Source of the DNA: G963665925 sp963665925 | Lineage (GTDB): Bacteria > Bacillota > Clostridia > Peptostreptococcales > Acidaminobacteraceae | DNA: 64,000 bases | Direction: 5' to 3' | Assembly: GCA_963665925.1 (NCBI GenBank) | Contig: OY762511.1 | Span: 2,170,001-2,234,000, forward strand | Shown here: piece after piece, positions 42,793 to 50,987 of the stretch | Layout: each line of letters opens with the position of its first letter | Numbering within the stretch: the stretch's first letter is position 1 | Translations under genes and position numbers: made by a program | Notes under the pieces: generated by a model | Told to the model about the DNA's origin: nothing | Databases searched by the model: none | The model's input: only the letters and a program-made list of their open reading frames with translations

Positions 42793-43782
42793 ATGAAGAT
42801 GTATTACGATCAGGATAGTTCTATGAAGGCACTTGAAGGCAAGACCGTGGCAATCATTGGCTATGGTAGCCAGGGTCATGCACATGCAAAGAATCTTAAG
42901 GATTCAGGCGTAAAGGTCATTGTTGGTCTTTACGAAGGATCTAAGTCGGTTGATAAGGCACTGAATGACGGATTTACTGTTACATCTGTTGAGGAAGCTG
43001 CGAAGCGCTCAGATGTTGTTATGGTACTTATTCCAGATGAAAGACAAGGCGATGTGTACAACAACTCAATCAAGCCAGGTCTTGAGCCAGGCAATGCACT
43101 TGCATTTGCACACGGCTTCAACATCCACTTCGATCAGATCCAACCACCAGCTGATGTTGACGTATTCATGGTAGCGCCTAAGGGACCAGGTCACCTTGTA
43201 CGCCGTGTTTATGAAGACGGTAAAGGTGTTCCAGCACTGTTTGCAGTTCACCAGGACTACAGCGGTCAGGCAAGAGATATGGCGATGGCTTACGCAAAAG
43301 GTATTGGCGCAACACGTGCCGGTCTTCTTGAGACAACGTTCAAAGAAGAGACTGAGACGGACCTATTCGGTGAGCAGGCTGTACTTTGCGGTGGTGCTAC
43401 TGAACTTATCAAAGCTGGCTTCGATACGCTTGTAGCAGCAGGCTACCAGCCAGAAGTTGCATATTTTGAGTGTCTACACGAAATGAAACTGATTGTTGAT
43501 CTGCTTTATGAAGGCGGATTCGAGAAGATGCGTTACTCTATCAGTGATACTGCTGAATACGGCGACTTCATGGTAGGCAAGCGCATCATCACAAAAGATA
43601 CACGTCAGGAAATGAAGAACGTGCTTTCGGAAATCCAAGATGGTACTTTTGCAAGAGAATGGTTGACTGAAAACAAGAATGGCAGACCGCTATACAATAG
43701 AATCAAGGAAGATGAGCTTTCTCACCCAATGGTGGAAGTAGGCAAGAATCTTCGTAGAATGATGAGCTGGATCAAAGAGTAG
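42793..43782 (+). CDS. ilvC: Ketol-acid reductoisomerase (class I)
   Basis: This 329-aa magnesium-dependent enzyme isomerises and reduces acetolactate or acetohydroxybutyrate, using NAD(P)H. The Rossmann motif is IIGYGSQGHAHAKNL; the cofactor loop reads GLYEGSKSVDKA, where many NADPH-dependent forms have Arg in place of Tyr, so cofactor choice is open. Catalytic and metal residues appear in KGPGHLVRR, ETTFKEETETDLFGEQAVL and CLHEMKLIVDLLYEGG. The length suits the short class I form. Start at 42793, seven bases after AGGAGGG; the ATG at 42787 is too close to the ribosome site. Confidence 0.96.
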   Translation: MKMYYDQDSSMKALEGKTVAIIGYGSQGHAHAKNLKDSGVKVIVGLYEGSKSVDKALNDGFTVTSVEEAAKRSDVVMVLIPDERQGDVYNNSIKPGLEPGNALAFAHGFNIHFDQIQPPADVDVFMVAPKGPGHLVRRVYEDGKGVPALFAVHQDYSGQARDMAMAYAKGIGATRAGLLETTFKEETETDLFGEQAVLCGGATELIKAGFDTLVAAGYQPEVAYFECLHEMKLIVDLLYEGGFEKMRYSISDTAEYGDFMVGKRIITKDTRQEMKNVLSEIQDGTFAREWLTENKNGRPLYNRIKEDELSHPMVEVGKNLRRMMSWIKE

Positions 43783-43805
43783 GCTCACGTTAGGAGTGAA
43801 GGCTA

Positions 43806-45452
43806 ATGAGAAGCAATAACATAAAAAAGGGTGTAGAAAAAGCACCGCACAGATCACTTCTAAAAGCCCTTGGAATGACTGACCGTGAAATTGAAAAACC
43901 AATCGTTGCTGTAGTGAGCGGGTACAATGAGATTGTACCCGGTCACATTGGCCTAAAGCCAATTGTTGAAGCCGTAAAGCATGGAATTCTGGCGGCAGGC
44001 GGAACACCTGTTGAGTTTCCAATGATAGCGGTTTGTGACGGTATAGCAATGAATCATGAAGGTATGAAATATTCACTTGCAAGCCGTGAAATCATCTGTG
44101 ACTCCATTGAAGTCATGATGACAGCACATTCGCTTGACGGTATGGTTATCGTACCCAACTGTGACAAGACGGTTCCTGCGTCTCTTATGGCAGCTGCACG
44201 TCTTAACCTTCCAAGCCTCATCGTATCGGGTGGTCCAATGCTGGCTGGCCGAAATACGCATGGCAAGTCAGACCTGATTACGGTCTTTGAAGGTGTTGGT
44301 GCAGTAACTGCAGGTAAAATGTCTGTTTCAGACCTTTCGGTCTTGGAATCAGAAGCTTGTCCAAGTTGTGGGTCCTGCGCCGGCATGTTTACTGCAAACT
44401 CAATGAACTGCATGACTGAGGTTCTGGGTATGGGTCTTTCAGGAAATGGTACGATTCCATCTGTGTTTGCTGAAAGAATCAGACTGGCTAAGGAAGCGGG
44501 ACATCAGGTCATGCGCATGATTGAAGACGGCGACACGCCGGAAATGATCATGACAAGAGAGGCATTTGAGAATGCCCTGACTGTGGACATGGCACTGGGC
44601 TGTTCGACAAATACAGTCCTTCATCTTACTGCGATTGCAAGAGAGATGGGCGTGGACATTCCTCTGGAGTGGATTGACAAGGTGAGCGGCCAAACGCCAA
44701 ACCTTTGCAAGCTTTCACCAGCGGGTAAGGATCATATAGAAGACCTCTACTATGCAGGCGGAATCAGCGCTGTTATGAATGAGCTTTCTAAGAGAGACCT
44801 CATGAATAAGGATTGCCTGACTGTTGACGGTCGAGCCATTGGCGCACGTTTCATTGAAAAAAGAAGCGACGTTATTCGCAGCATTGACAAGCCATACAGT
44901 GAAGAAGGCGGCATCAAGGTACTTAAAGGCAACATTGCGCCAAATGGTGCGGTTGTAAAGCAGTCAGCTGTACTTCCAGAAATGATGCAGCATAAGGGAC
45001 CAGCGAGGGTATTTGATTGTGAAGAAACGTGTTATGAAGCAATTCTTGGTGGAAAAATCAAGGAAGGCGATGTAATCGTTGTAAGATATGAAGGACCAAA
45101 GGGTGGGCCTGGTATGCGTGAAATGCTTTCACCTACAGCCGCACTTGGCGGAATGGGTCTTGACAGCAGCGTAGCGCTGATCACAGATGGTCGTTTTTCA
45201 GGCGGCAGCAGAGGCGCGGCAATTGGTCACGTTTCTCCTGAAGCATGGGAAGGTGGTCCAATCGGACTGATTCAGGAAGGCGACATTGTCGATATTGACA
45301 TCCCAGCAGGCAAGCTTCACGTAGAACTTACTGAAAGCGAGCTTGAAGACAGACAGAAATCATGGCAGCAGCCAGATAAGCCGACAAAGGGATACTTGAA
45401 GAGATACAGACAGCTGGTCTCGTCAGCAGACCTTGGAGCGACATACAGGTAA
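43806..45452 (+). CDS. ilvD: Dihydroxy-acid dehydratase
   Basis: This 548-aa iron-sulfur dehydratase produces the 2-oxoacids leading to valine and isoleucine. The cluster cysteines lie in PNCDKTVPASL and EACPSCGSCAGMFTANSMNC, and the C-terminal signature is TDGRFSGGSRGAAIGHVSPE. Its oxygen-sensitive cluster suits an anaerobe. Start at 43806 behind TAGGAGTGAAGGCTA, 23 bases after ilvC. The gene is closely followed by ilvB. Confidence 0.97.
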   Translation: MRSNNIKKGVEKAPHRSLLKALGMTDREIEKPIVAVVSGYNEIVPGHIGLKPIVEAVKHGILAAGGTPVEFPMIAVCDGIAMNHEGMKYSLASREIICDSIEVMMTAHSLDGMVIVPNCDKTVPASLMAAARLNLPSLIVSGGPMLAGRNTHGKSDLITVFEGVGAVTAGKMSVSDLSVLESEACPSCGSCAGMFTANSMNCMTEVLGMGLSGNGTIPSVFAERIRLAKEAGHQVMRMIEDGDTPEMIMTREAFENALTVDMALGCSTNTVLHLTAIAREMGVDIPLEWIDKVSGQTPNLCKLSPAGKDHIEDLYYAGGISAVMNELSKRDLMNKDCLTVDGRAIGARFIEKRSDVIRSIDKPYSEEGGIKVLKGNIAPNGAVVKQSAVLPEMMQHKGPARVFDCEETCYEAILGGKIKEGDVIVVRYEGPKGGPGMREMLSPTAALGGMGLDSSVALITDGRFSGGSRGAAIGHVSPEAWEGGPIGLIQEGDIVDIDIPAGKLHVELTESELEDRQKSWQQPDKPTKGYLKRYRQLVSSADLGATYR

Positions 45453-45467
45453 CGAGGGGGAAATGAA

Positions 45468-47120
45468 ATGCAGTTAACGGGGGCGCAAATTGTACTTGAG
45501 TGTTTAAAGGCCCATGATGTAGATACAATATTCGGGTATCCTGGTGGTGCGGTAATTCCACTCTATGATGCACTTTATGATCAGATGGACGCATTCACCC
45601 ACATTCGCTCTGCTCACGAACAAGGCGCTGTCCACGCTGCAGACGGATACGCGCGTTCGACGGGCAAGCTCGGGGTTTGTTTTGCAACATCCGGACCTGG
45701 AGCGACGAACACAGTAACCGGCATTGCTACCGCCTATATGGATTCGGTACCGATGGTTGTTATCACTGGACAGGTTCCAAGCATGCTGCTGGGACGTGAT
45801 TCATTTCAGGAAATCGACATTACAGGTATGACGCTTCCAATAACAAAGCACAGCTATCTTGTACGCGACGCAGCAGAAATTGCCAAGGTGCTGGATGAAG
45901 CTATGAGTATAGCTGTTTCTGGAAGACCAGGCCCTGTACTTGTGGATATTACAAAGGATGCTTTCATAGCGTCTACAGAGTATGAGCCATTTGCGGACGG
46001 AATGAAAACCGTCCAGGACAGCCCTAAAATGGAGGGTGATCTGGATTTGGCCGTACAGTGGATCAATGAGGCTGAGCGTCCGGTTATTTACGCCGGTGGC
46101 GGTGTCGTTCTCGGCAGTGCTGAGCAAGGTTTGGCTGAACTGGCGCAAAAAGGTGATATTCCTGTAGTGAATACGCTTATGGGATTGGGTACGATTCCAA
46201 GACAAGATCCACTTTCCTTTGGACTGGTGGGCATGCATGGATTTTCAGAAACCAATATGGCTGTTATGGAGAGTGATCTCGTCATAGCTATAGGCGCACG
46301 TTTCAGTGACCGTGTTATCGGTAATCCAGATAAGTTTGCCAGCGGTGCGAAAATCATTCATATCGACATTGACAAGACAGAATTTGACAAGAATATGACT
46401 GCCGATTTGAGGTTGTGCGGCGATTTGAATGTCTGGATGAAGTCGCTGACATACGCTATTGAAAAGAAAGATCGCAGTGCGTGGCATACAGCCATCAACA
46501 AGGAGAAGCAAGATTCACGCTTCCTTAACGAAGACATTAATCCTAAGAAAATACTGGAGTCGGTGCATGCGCATATCGGTGATGCCATTGTGGCTACAGA
46601 TGTAGGACAGCATCAGATGTGGACTGCACAGTACTGGCCTTTTGAAAGGACCAGACAGTTCATGACATCCGGCGGACTTGGCACAATGGGCTATGGTCTG
46701 GGCGCAGCAATGGGGGCAAAGGTAGGTAATCCTGAAACACCGGTCGTACTCATCACGGGTGACGGCAGTTTCAGAATGAACTGCAACGAATTGTCCACAC
46801 TCGCAGCCGACAACATTCCAGTTACAATCATCTTGATGAACAATGGCGCCCTGGGCATGGTAAGACAGTGGCAGAAGCTGTTCCAGAAGGAGCGTTACTC
46901 ACAGACGTGCATTGGTGAGGAAATCAACTATGTCAAACTGGCAGACGCCTACGGCATAAAAGGATTTAAAGTAACAAGCGCAAAAGAGCTTGAAACGGCA
47001 CTCGCATGGGAAGGGCACGGAAAAGAGCCCGTTCTCATAGACTGCCATATTGAAAAGGATGAAGATGTATATCCGATCGTCCCACCAGGACGACCGATAT
47101 CGGAATTTATTCTCGGTTAG
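45468..47120 (+). CDS. ilvB: Acetolactate synthase, large (catalytic) subunit
   Basis: This 550-aa thiamine-diphosphate enzyme condenses pyruvate with pyruvate or 2-oxobutyrate. Motifs: FGYPGGAVIPLYDAL with the catalytic Glu in AHEQGAVHAADGYAR, SGPGATNTVTGIATAYMDS, the FAD-binding middle domain, and the TPP motif from GDGSFRMNCNELST to MNNGALGMVRQWQ. The biosynthetic anabolic type is indicated by the operon and the adjacent ACT subunit. Start behind GAGGGGGAAATGAA, 15 bases after ilvD. The composite hairpin element copy B follows 40 bases downstream and its first stem probably terminates the operon. Confidence 0.96.
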   Translation: MQLTGAQIVLECLKAHDVDTIFGYPGGAVIPLYDALYDQMDAFTHIRSAHEQGAVHAADGYARSTGKLGVCFATSGPGATNTVTGIATAYMDSVPMVVITGQVPSMLLGRDSFQEIDITGMTLPITKHSYLVRDAAEIAKVLDEAMSIAVSGRPGPVLVDITKDAFIASTEYEPFADGMKTVQDSPKMEGDLDLAVQWINEAERPVIYAGGGVVLGSAEQGLAELAQKGDIPVVNTLMGLGTIPRQDPLSFGLVGMHGFSETNMAVMESDLVIAIGARFSDRVIGNPDKFASGAKIIHIDIDKTEFDKNMTADLRLCGDLNVWMKSLTYAIEKKDRSAWHTAINKEKQDSRFLNEDINPKKILESVHAHIGDAIVATDVGQHQMWTAQYWPFERTRQFMTSGGLGTMGYGLGAAMGAKVGNPETPVVLITGDGSFRMNCNELSTLAADNIPVTIILMNNGALGMVRQWQKLFQKERYSQTCIGEEINYVKLADAYGIKGFKVTSAKELETALAWEGHGKEPVLIDCHIEKDEDVYPIVPPGRPISEFILG

Positions 47121-47161
47121 CCTCGAGAATACATCTTAACTTCATACAAACAACTTTCCTT

Positions 47162-47320
47162 AACCCGCTGCATGTGCAGCGGGTTCTTTTTTGCGAAAGA
47201 GACAAAGAACTGCAGCTTAGAATCAGCAAATGCCTTCATCATGTTCGCATGAATGAAGGCATTTGCTGATTCTAAGCTATTGGTCGTGACTAACGACCAG
47301 GGCAATCGGAGATTGCACAG
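47162..47320 (+). other. Composite hairpin element, copy B, including the ilv operon terminator
   Basis: The same four-part layout as 1161-1321. H1 (47162-47185) is AACCCGCTGCA/TGCAGCGGGTT followed by TTCTTTTTT, a good terminator for ilvB. The linker is GAAAGAGACAAAGAACTGCA. H2 (47214-47278) is a 30-pair stem with a TTCG loop and one bulged A four pairs below it. H3a (47281-47299) is a perfect TGGTCGT, loop GACTA, ACGACCA. H3b (47302-47316) is GCAATC, triloop GGA, GATTGC. No tandem array follows this copy. The H2 stem sequence is unrelated to that of copy A. Confidence 0.78.
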
Positions 47321-47452
47321 GCACACACCGGGGAAATAATCCAAACTGTAAGCCTTACCGATAATGTAATCCCTAAAACGAAATATCCATAATCTTATCT
47401 CCAAAATTCGATTTTTTTCGATTACTATTCAATTACAATAGCATTTAACGTC

Positions 47453-47481
47453 TTGATACACCTTGCCATAAAATGTATATT
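47453..47481 (+). promoter_or_regulatory. Promoter of the SPFH operon
   Basis: TTGATA, 17-base spacer, TATATT, predicted start near 47488. Nothing else is seen between the hairpin element and this promoter. Confidence 0.7.
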
Positions 47482-47528
47482 TCTAATTAATGGATTAATA
47501 TGAATTATATTCATTTATTCGAAATTCA

Positions 47529-47550
47529 AAATAGTGAATAATCACTATTT
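47529..47550. promoter_or_regulatory. Perfect inverted repeat in the SPFH operon leader
   Basis: AAATAGTGA, loop ATAA, TCACTATTT sits about 40 bases after the predicted start and directly before the ribosome site AAAGGGGGGAG. It could be an operator or an RNA hairpin that limits ribosome access. Confidence 0.6.
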
Positions 47551-47566
47551 CAAAGGGGGGAGTTTC

Positions 47567-47821
47567 ATGACTAGGTTCATTAAAGTGCTGGCATCTGCAT
47601 TGCTGTTTGCTGTTGAATATTTCTTTGTGGCAATCTACTACCCAAAGGAACACGCGCGTCTTGCTCTGCATCAGGGTGAAAGCATGGAGGTGTTCGAAAA
47701 CCTTCAAACGCTACGTTTCGTCTATAGCTACTTGTGGATTGTGCTTCTTGCGATCCTCTTCATTATTTGGCGGAGGGAACTTCAAGAGTTAGTAAAGACA
47801 GCTATGTCAGGGAGGGAATAA
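47567..47821 (+). CDS. Small two-segment membrane protein
   Basis: This 84-aa protein has two hydrophobic segments (about 6-22 and 47-64) and charged ends. I do not recognise a family. A strong ribosome site (GGGGGGAG) fixes the start. Its stop overlaps the start of the SPFH gene (TAATG), so it is a likely membrane partner of that protein. Confidence 0.7.
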   Translation: MTRFIKVLASALLFAVEYFFVAIYYPKEHARLALHQGESMEVFENLQTLRFVYSYLWIVLLAILFIIWRRELQELVKTAMSGRE

Positions 47822-49134
47822 TGTCAGAAGAAAGAGAGTATCAACAGGGATCGGACACACAAACAACTTTGGCCCAACCAACCAATAAGGAGAGCGCTTC
47901 AAGGAAGGCGTCAAGGTTACGATCAAAGCTCGGTGCACCAAAAATGCCGTCTGGCGGCGGTGGCGGGAAAAACATGAAGACGATTGTCATAGCGGCAGTG
48001 GTTCTGCTTATTGCTTTTATGATATTCACATCATTCAGAAGGCCATACGACAGACCGGAAATCATTACAATCCAGTCCAATGAAACAGCTTTTCTTGTTC
48101 CTGTAATCAGCAAATCAGAAGACCAAAAGCAGTTTTTAAGTGAAGATGACATGCTTCGCCAGCTGGTCAATGAAAAGGATATACGTATTTCTCATTACTG
48201 GCTGCAGACTGGCCGTCTTCCAAGTCATGGAGAATGGCGTGCCAGTGAGCGCCTGCTGATTGTAGACAGAACACCCATCACACGAGAGTGGGTCAATGGT
48301 CCAAATGGAACGAATCCCAATGCGGATGAAGCCATAAAGGTCGAAGCGAAAGACTCCATTACCTTTTATAGCGGGATGAACTGTACTGCTATGATTAAGG
48401 AATCCGACGCCGTTAAATACCGTTACAACTATGGGGAACGCTCGCTCGCGTCGATTATGGACACGGAAATCAGACCCATGGTCGAAGCACTTTATGCTGA
48501 AATTGCTGGAACAATGCCTTATGAACAGGTCATATCGAGCAAGGATCAGATCATCAGTTACATCCGCTTAGGTAGAAGTGAAACCGACTATGTTGCAGCT
48601 ATACCAGCTGAGTTTGATGAAAATGGCAATGAAATCGCACCCTATCAGCCTTCAGTACCTGCGCAAAAGGACGTCATTGGTGTCATTCAATATTTCAAGG
48701 ATAGGGGAATTACAATTTCCGTACTGGGTATGAAAGGCGGTCTCGCACCGGAAAATGCCGAGATTCAAAAAGCGATAGACGATAAGTTCAAAGCTGAAAA
48801 AGAATACCAGACACAACAGGCGATAAATAAGAAGAATGTTGAAAAGTCTCAATCTGAAGCACAGGCCAAGCTAGAAGCTCAAAGAGCTTTAAATCAGCTC
48901 AAAATCGAACAGGCCCAGGCTGAAGCAGATGCTGTACAAATCAAGGCATCTGTTATAGAACAGGAAATGGCTCTCAAGAAAATTGAAGTCATGATCATGA
49001 ATGCCGAAGCTGAACTGCAGCGTGCAAAGAACTGGCAAGGTCAGTATCCCAGCACACTTGTTACAGATTCAGAAAATGCAAATATGTTTCTTGGCTTGCC
49101 TGGTCTGACAGGTGGATCAACGTCGCAAGAGTAA
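47821..49134 (+). CDS. SPFH/band 7 domain membrane protein
   Basis: This 437-aa protein has a cytoplasmic, Gly-rich N-terminal stretch of about 50 residues, one membrane segment (about 55-73) and an SPFH-type domain of about 80-280 (from IITIQSNETAFLVP). A charged, Gln/Ala-rich coiled coil (about 300-410) carries KSQSEAQAKLEAQRAL. Prohibitin/HflC/flotillin-like proteins form large membrane rings that organise membrane proteins or proteases. The partner 84-aa protein overlaps at the start codon. A terminator follows. The specific role is unknown. Confidence 0.8.
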   Translation: MSEEREYQQGSDTQTTLAQPTNKESASRKASRLRSKLGAPKMPSGGGGGKNMKTIVIAAVVLLIAFMIFTSFRRPYDRPEIITIQSNETAFLVPVISKSEDQKQFLSEDDMLRQLVNEKDIRISHYWLQTGRLPSHGEWRASERLLIVDRTPITREWVNGPNGTNPNADEAIKVEAKDSITFYSGMNCTAMIKESDAVKYRYNYGERSLASIMDTEIRPMVEALYAEIAGTMPYEQVISSKDQIISYIRLGRSETDYVAAIPAEFDENGNEIAPYQPSVPAQKDVIGVIQYFKDRGITISVLGMKGGLAPENAEIQKAIDDKFKAEKEYQTQQAINKKNVEKSQSEAQAKLEAQRALNQLKIEQAQAEADAVQIKASVIEQEMALKKIEVMIMNAEAELQRAKNWQGQYPSTLVTDSENANMFLGLPGLTGGSTSQE

Positions 49135-49150
49135 ATACATAGAGGGATGA

Positions 49151-49190
49151 GAAAAGCTTAGAGTCCAAGTCACTCTAAGCTTTTCTTATT
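49151..49190 (+). terminator. Terminator of the SPFH operon
   Basis: GAAAAGCTTAGAGT and ACTCTAAGCTTTTC pair perfectly over 14 bases, followed by TTATT. Confidence 0.92.
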
Positions 49191-49333
49191 GTGAGGACCT
49201 AGGATTTGCAAGTTTTCTCAGCTAAGAAACCAAATTTGCTAAATTTGTCCAAATATCGTAACATAGTCTTAACGTTATCATGGCGTTATAATGAAATATT
49301 GTACAATTTTATAATCGGAATTATCTGATTATT

Positions 49334-49342
49334 TGTTATAAT
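49334..49342 (+). promoter_or_regulatory. Extended -10 promoter of the S1-domain gene
   Basis: TGTTATAAT lies 34 bases before the start codon. A second TATAAT-like element is at about 49310, so two starts are possible. Confidence 0.5.
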
Positions 49343-49375
49343 AATAGAGATGAATACCAATAAGGAGAGTGAACT

Positions 49376-50545
49376 ATGTCAGACATGAATGAGTTCATGG
49401 ACGAAATTGACAAGTCCATGACGAAACTGGAAAAGGGTACCGTTCTAAAGGGTACAGTAATGACAGTCTCAGATGAGGATGTCATTGTTAATATTGGACA
49501 TATGTCGGATGGCATCATATCCAAGAATGAAATCAGTGCTGAAAGTGGAAAAGCCCCTTCAGAAGTCGTGGCAGAAGGCGATGTTATCGATGTCTATGTC
49601 ATGAAGGCGGACGATGGAGAGGGCAATGTTGTTCTTTCCAAGAAGCGTGCGGACCAAATTCTCGTTTGGGACGAGCTTCAGGCAGCGCAAGAAGCAGGAA
49701 AAGCCATTGCAGTAACGGTAAAAGAAGCTGTTAAGGGTGGTGTTGTTGCATTTGTAAAGGGTGTGAGAGCATTTATTCCGGCATCACAGCTTTCTGTTGA
49801 TTATGTTGAAGACCTTGAGGCATTTGTGGGTAAGACAATGGATGCAAAAGTCATTGAGCTGAACCTGGAAAAGAAAAATGTCGTTCTGTCAGGCAAGGAA
49901 GTTGAGCTTGAAGCACTCAAGGAGAAACGTAAGGAGCTATGGGCGTCGCTTATGCCTGGCCAAATGATGAAGGGACAAGTCAAGCGTCTTGAAAAGTTTG
50001 GTGCATTCATTGATATCGGTGGTCTTGATGGTCTTGCACACGTTTCACAGCTTAGCTGGAAACGCGTGAAGCATCCGAGCGAAGTCGTAAGCATTGGCGA
50101 TGTGGTGGATGTTGAAATTCTTGAGGCCAACAAGGACAAGAATCGTATATCCCTGAAGGTACATGGCGTACAGGAAAACCCATGGGACAATATTTCTGAT
50201 TTCCACTCAGTAAATGATGTTGTTAAAGGCACAGTTGTACGTGTTGCTGATTTTGGTGCTTTTGTACAGCTTGAATCAGGTGTTGAAGGTCTGGTTCACA
50301 TATCTGAGATTTCAAATGAGCACATCAAGCATCCGAAGGATGTACTTCAGACAGGCCAAGAGGTAGAGGTGCGCATTTTGGGTATAAAGCCTTCTGAAGA
50401 GAGAATGAGCCTTTCGATCAAGGCGGTAGATGATGAGAGCGCTGAAATTGAAGAGGCAATCGAGGAATTTGCACAGGAAGGCGATGCGTCAGCAACACTG
50501 GCCGATGTTCTTGCTGATAAACTAAAGGATTTCTTTAAGGAGTAG
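49376..50545 (+). CDS. S1 RNA-binding domain protein (ribosomal protein S1 homologue)
   Basis: This 389-aa protein consists of four S1 domains (about residues 20-85, 105-170, 190-260 and 275-345) and an acidic C-terminal tail. Motifs such as KGTVMTVSDEDVIVNIG, KGQVKRLEKFGAFIDIGGLD and KGTVVRVADFGAFVQLESG are typical of the S1 OB-fold, the last two domains being the best conserved. It is shorter than the six-domain proteobacterial S1, as is usual in Firmicutes. A role in translation initiation or RNA binding is expected. Start behind TAAGGAGAGTGAACT. Confidence 0.9.
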   Translation: MSDMNEFMDEIDKSMTKLEKGTVLKGTVMTVSDEDVIVNIGHMSDGIISKNEISAESGKAPSEVVAEGDVIDVYVMKADDGEGNVVLSKKRADQILVWDELQAAQEAGKAIAVTVKEAVKGGVVAFVKGVRAFIPASQLSVDYVEDLEAFVGKTMDAKVIELNLEKKNVVLSGKEVELEALKEKRKELWASLMPGQMMKGQVKRLEKFGAFIDIGGLDGLAHVSQLSWKRVKHPSEVVSIGDVVDVEILEANKDKNRISLKVHGVQENPWDNISDFHSVNDVVKGTVVRVADFGAFVQLESGVEGLVHISEISNEHIKHPKDVLQTGQEVEVRILGIKPSEERMSLSIKAVDDESAEIEEAIEEFAQEGDASATLADVLADKLKDFFKE

Positions 50546-50550
50546 TCACT

Positions 50551-50751
50551 ATGAGAGATAAGCCGAGCAGAAGAGTGGTGCTGTGTTCTGGAAATAACAA
50601 CAGACCGGAGGTTCAGTTCAAGTTCAGTTTCATTCATCTTGAAATAAACAGGCGTCCATTCCTGTTTCTGATGCGGTTTCTGCTGGGAACAATCTTGCTG
50701 CTGTGCTGGCTTAGAAAGCGTAGAGATACTTTAAATACCGATTTGGATTAA
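50551..50751 (+). CDS. Possible small basic protein with one membrane segment
   Basis: The 66 codons begin five bases after the S1 gene stop. A ribosome site (AAGGAG) within the end of that gene is nine bases before the ATG, and a terminator follows at once. The product has a hydrophobic stretch (about FLFLMRFLLGTILLLCWL) and many Arg/Lys. I do not recognise it. The codon choice and the terminator placement favour a real gene, but this is not certain. Confidence 0.5.
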   Translation: MRDKPSRRVVLCSGNNNRPEVQFKFSFIHLEINRRPFLFLMRFLLGTILLLCWLRKRRDTLNTDLD

Positions 50752-50756
50752 GACTT

Positions 50757-50802
50757 AGAGCTGTCACAAGGTCGAATAGACTTTTTCGTGACAGCTCTTT
50801 TA
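50757..50802 (+). terminator. Terminator after the S1 operon
   Basis: AGAGCTGTCAC and GTGACAGCTCT pair over 11 bases around a 20-base loop, followed by TTTATTT. Confidence 0.88.
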
Positions 50803-50841
50803 TTTATATTTCGCGTACGAAAGACCATCATGAGCATCTTT

Positions 50842-50850
50842 GCTATAATA
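50842..50850 (+). promoter_or_regulatory. Extended -10 promoter of the exonuclease gene
   Basis: TGCTATAAT, 138 bases before the exonuclease start. The leader of about 130 bases carries no clear gene. Confidence 0.5.
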
Positions 50851-50987
50851 TTCATAAAGACAGTTTTTAAGGTTGAACCCGGATTGTATTCGGAATGTAT
50901 TGATGCGGGGAGACGTCCATTAGAGATGTGTACAGCAGCCGTGTATTCCATGAATACCAGGGTTAAAGAAATTGATGTGAGGATAAT

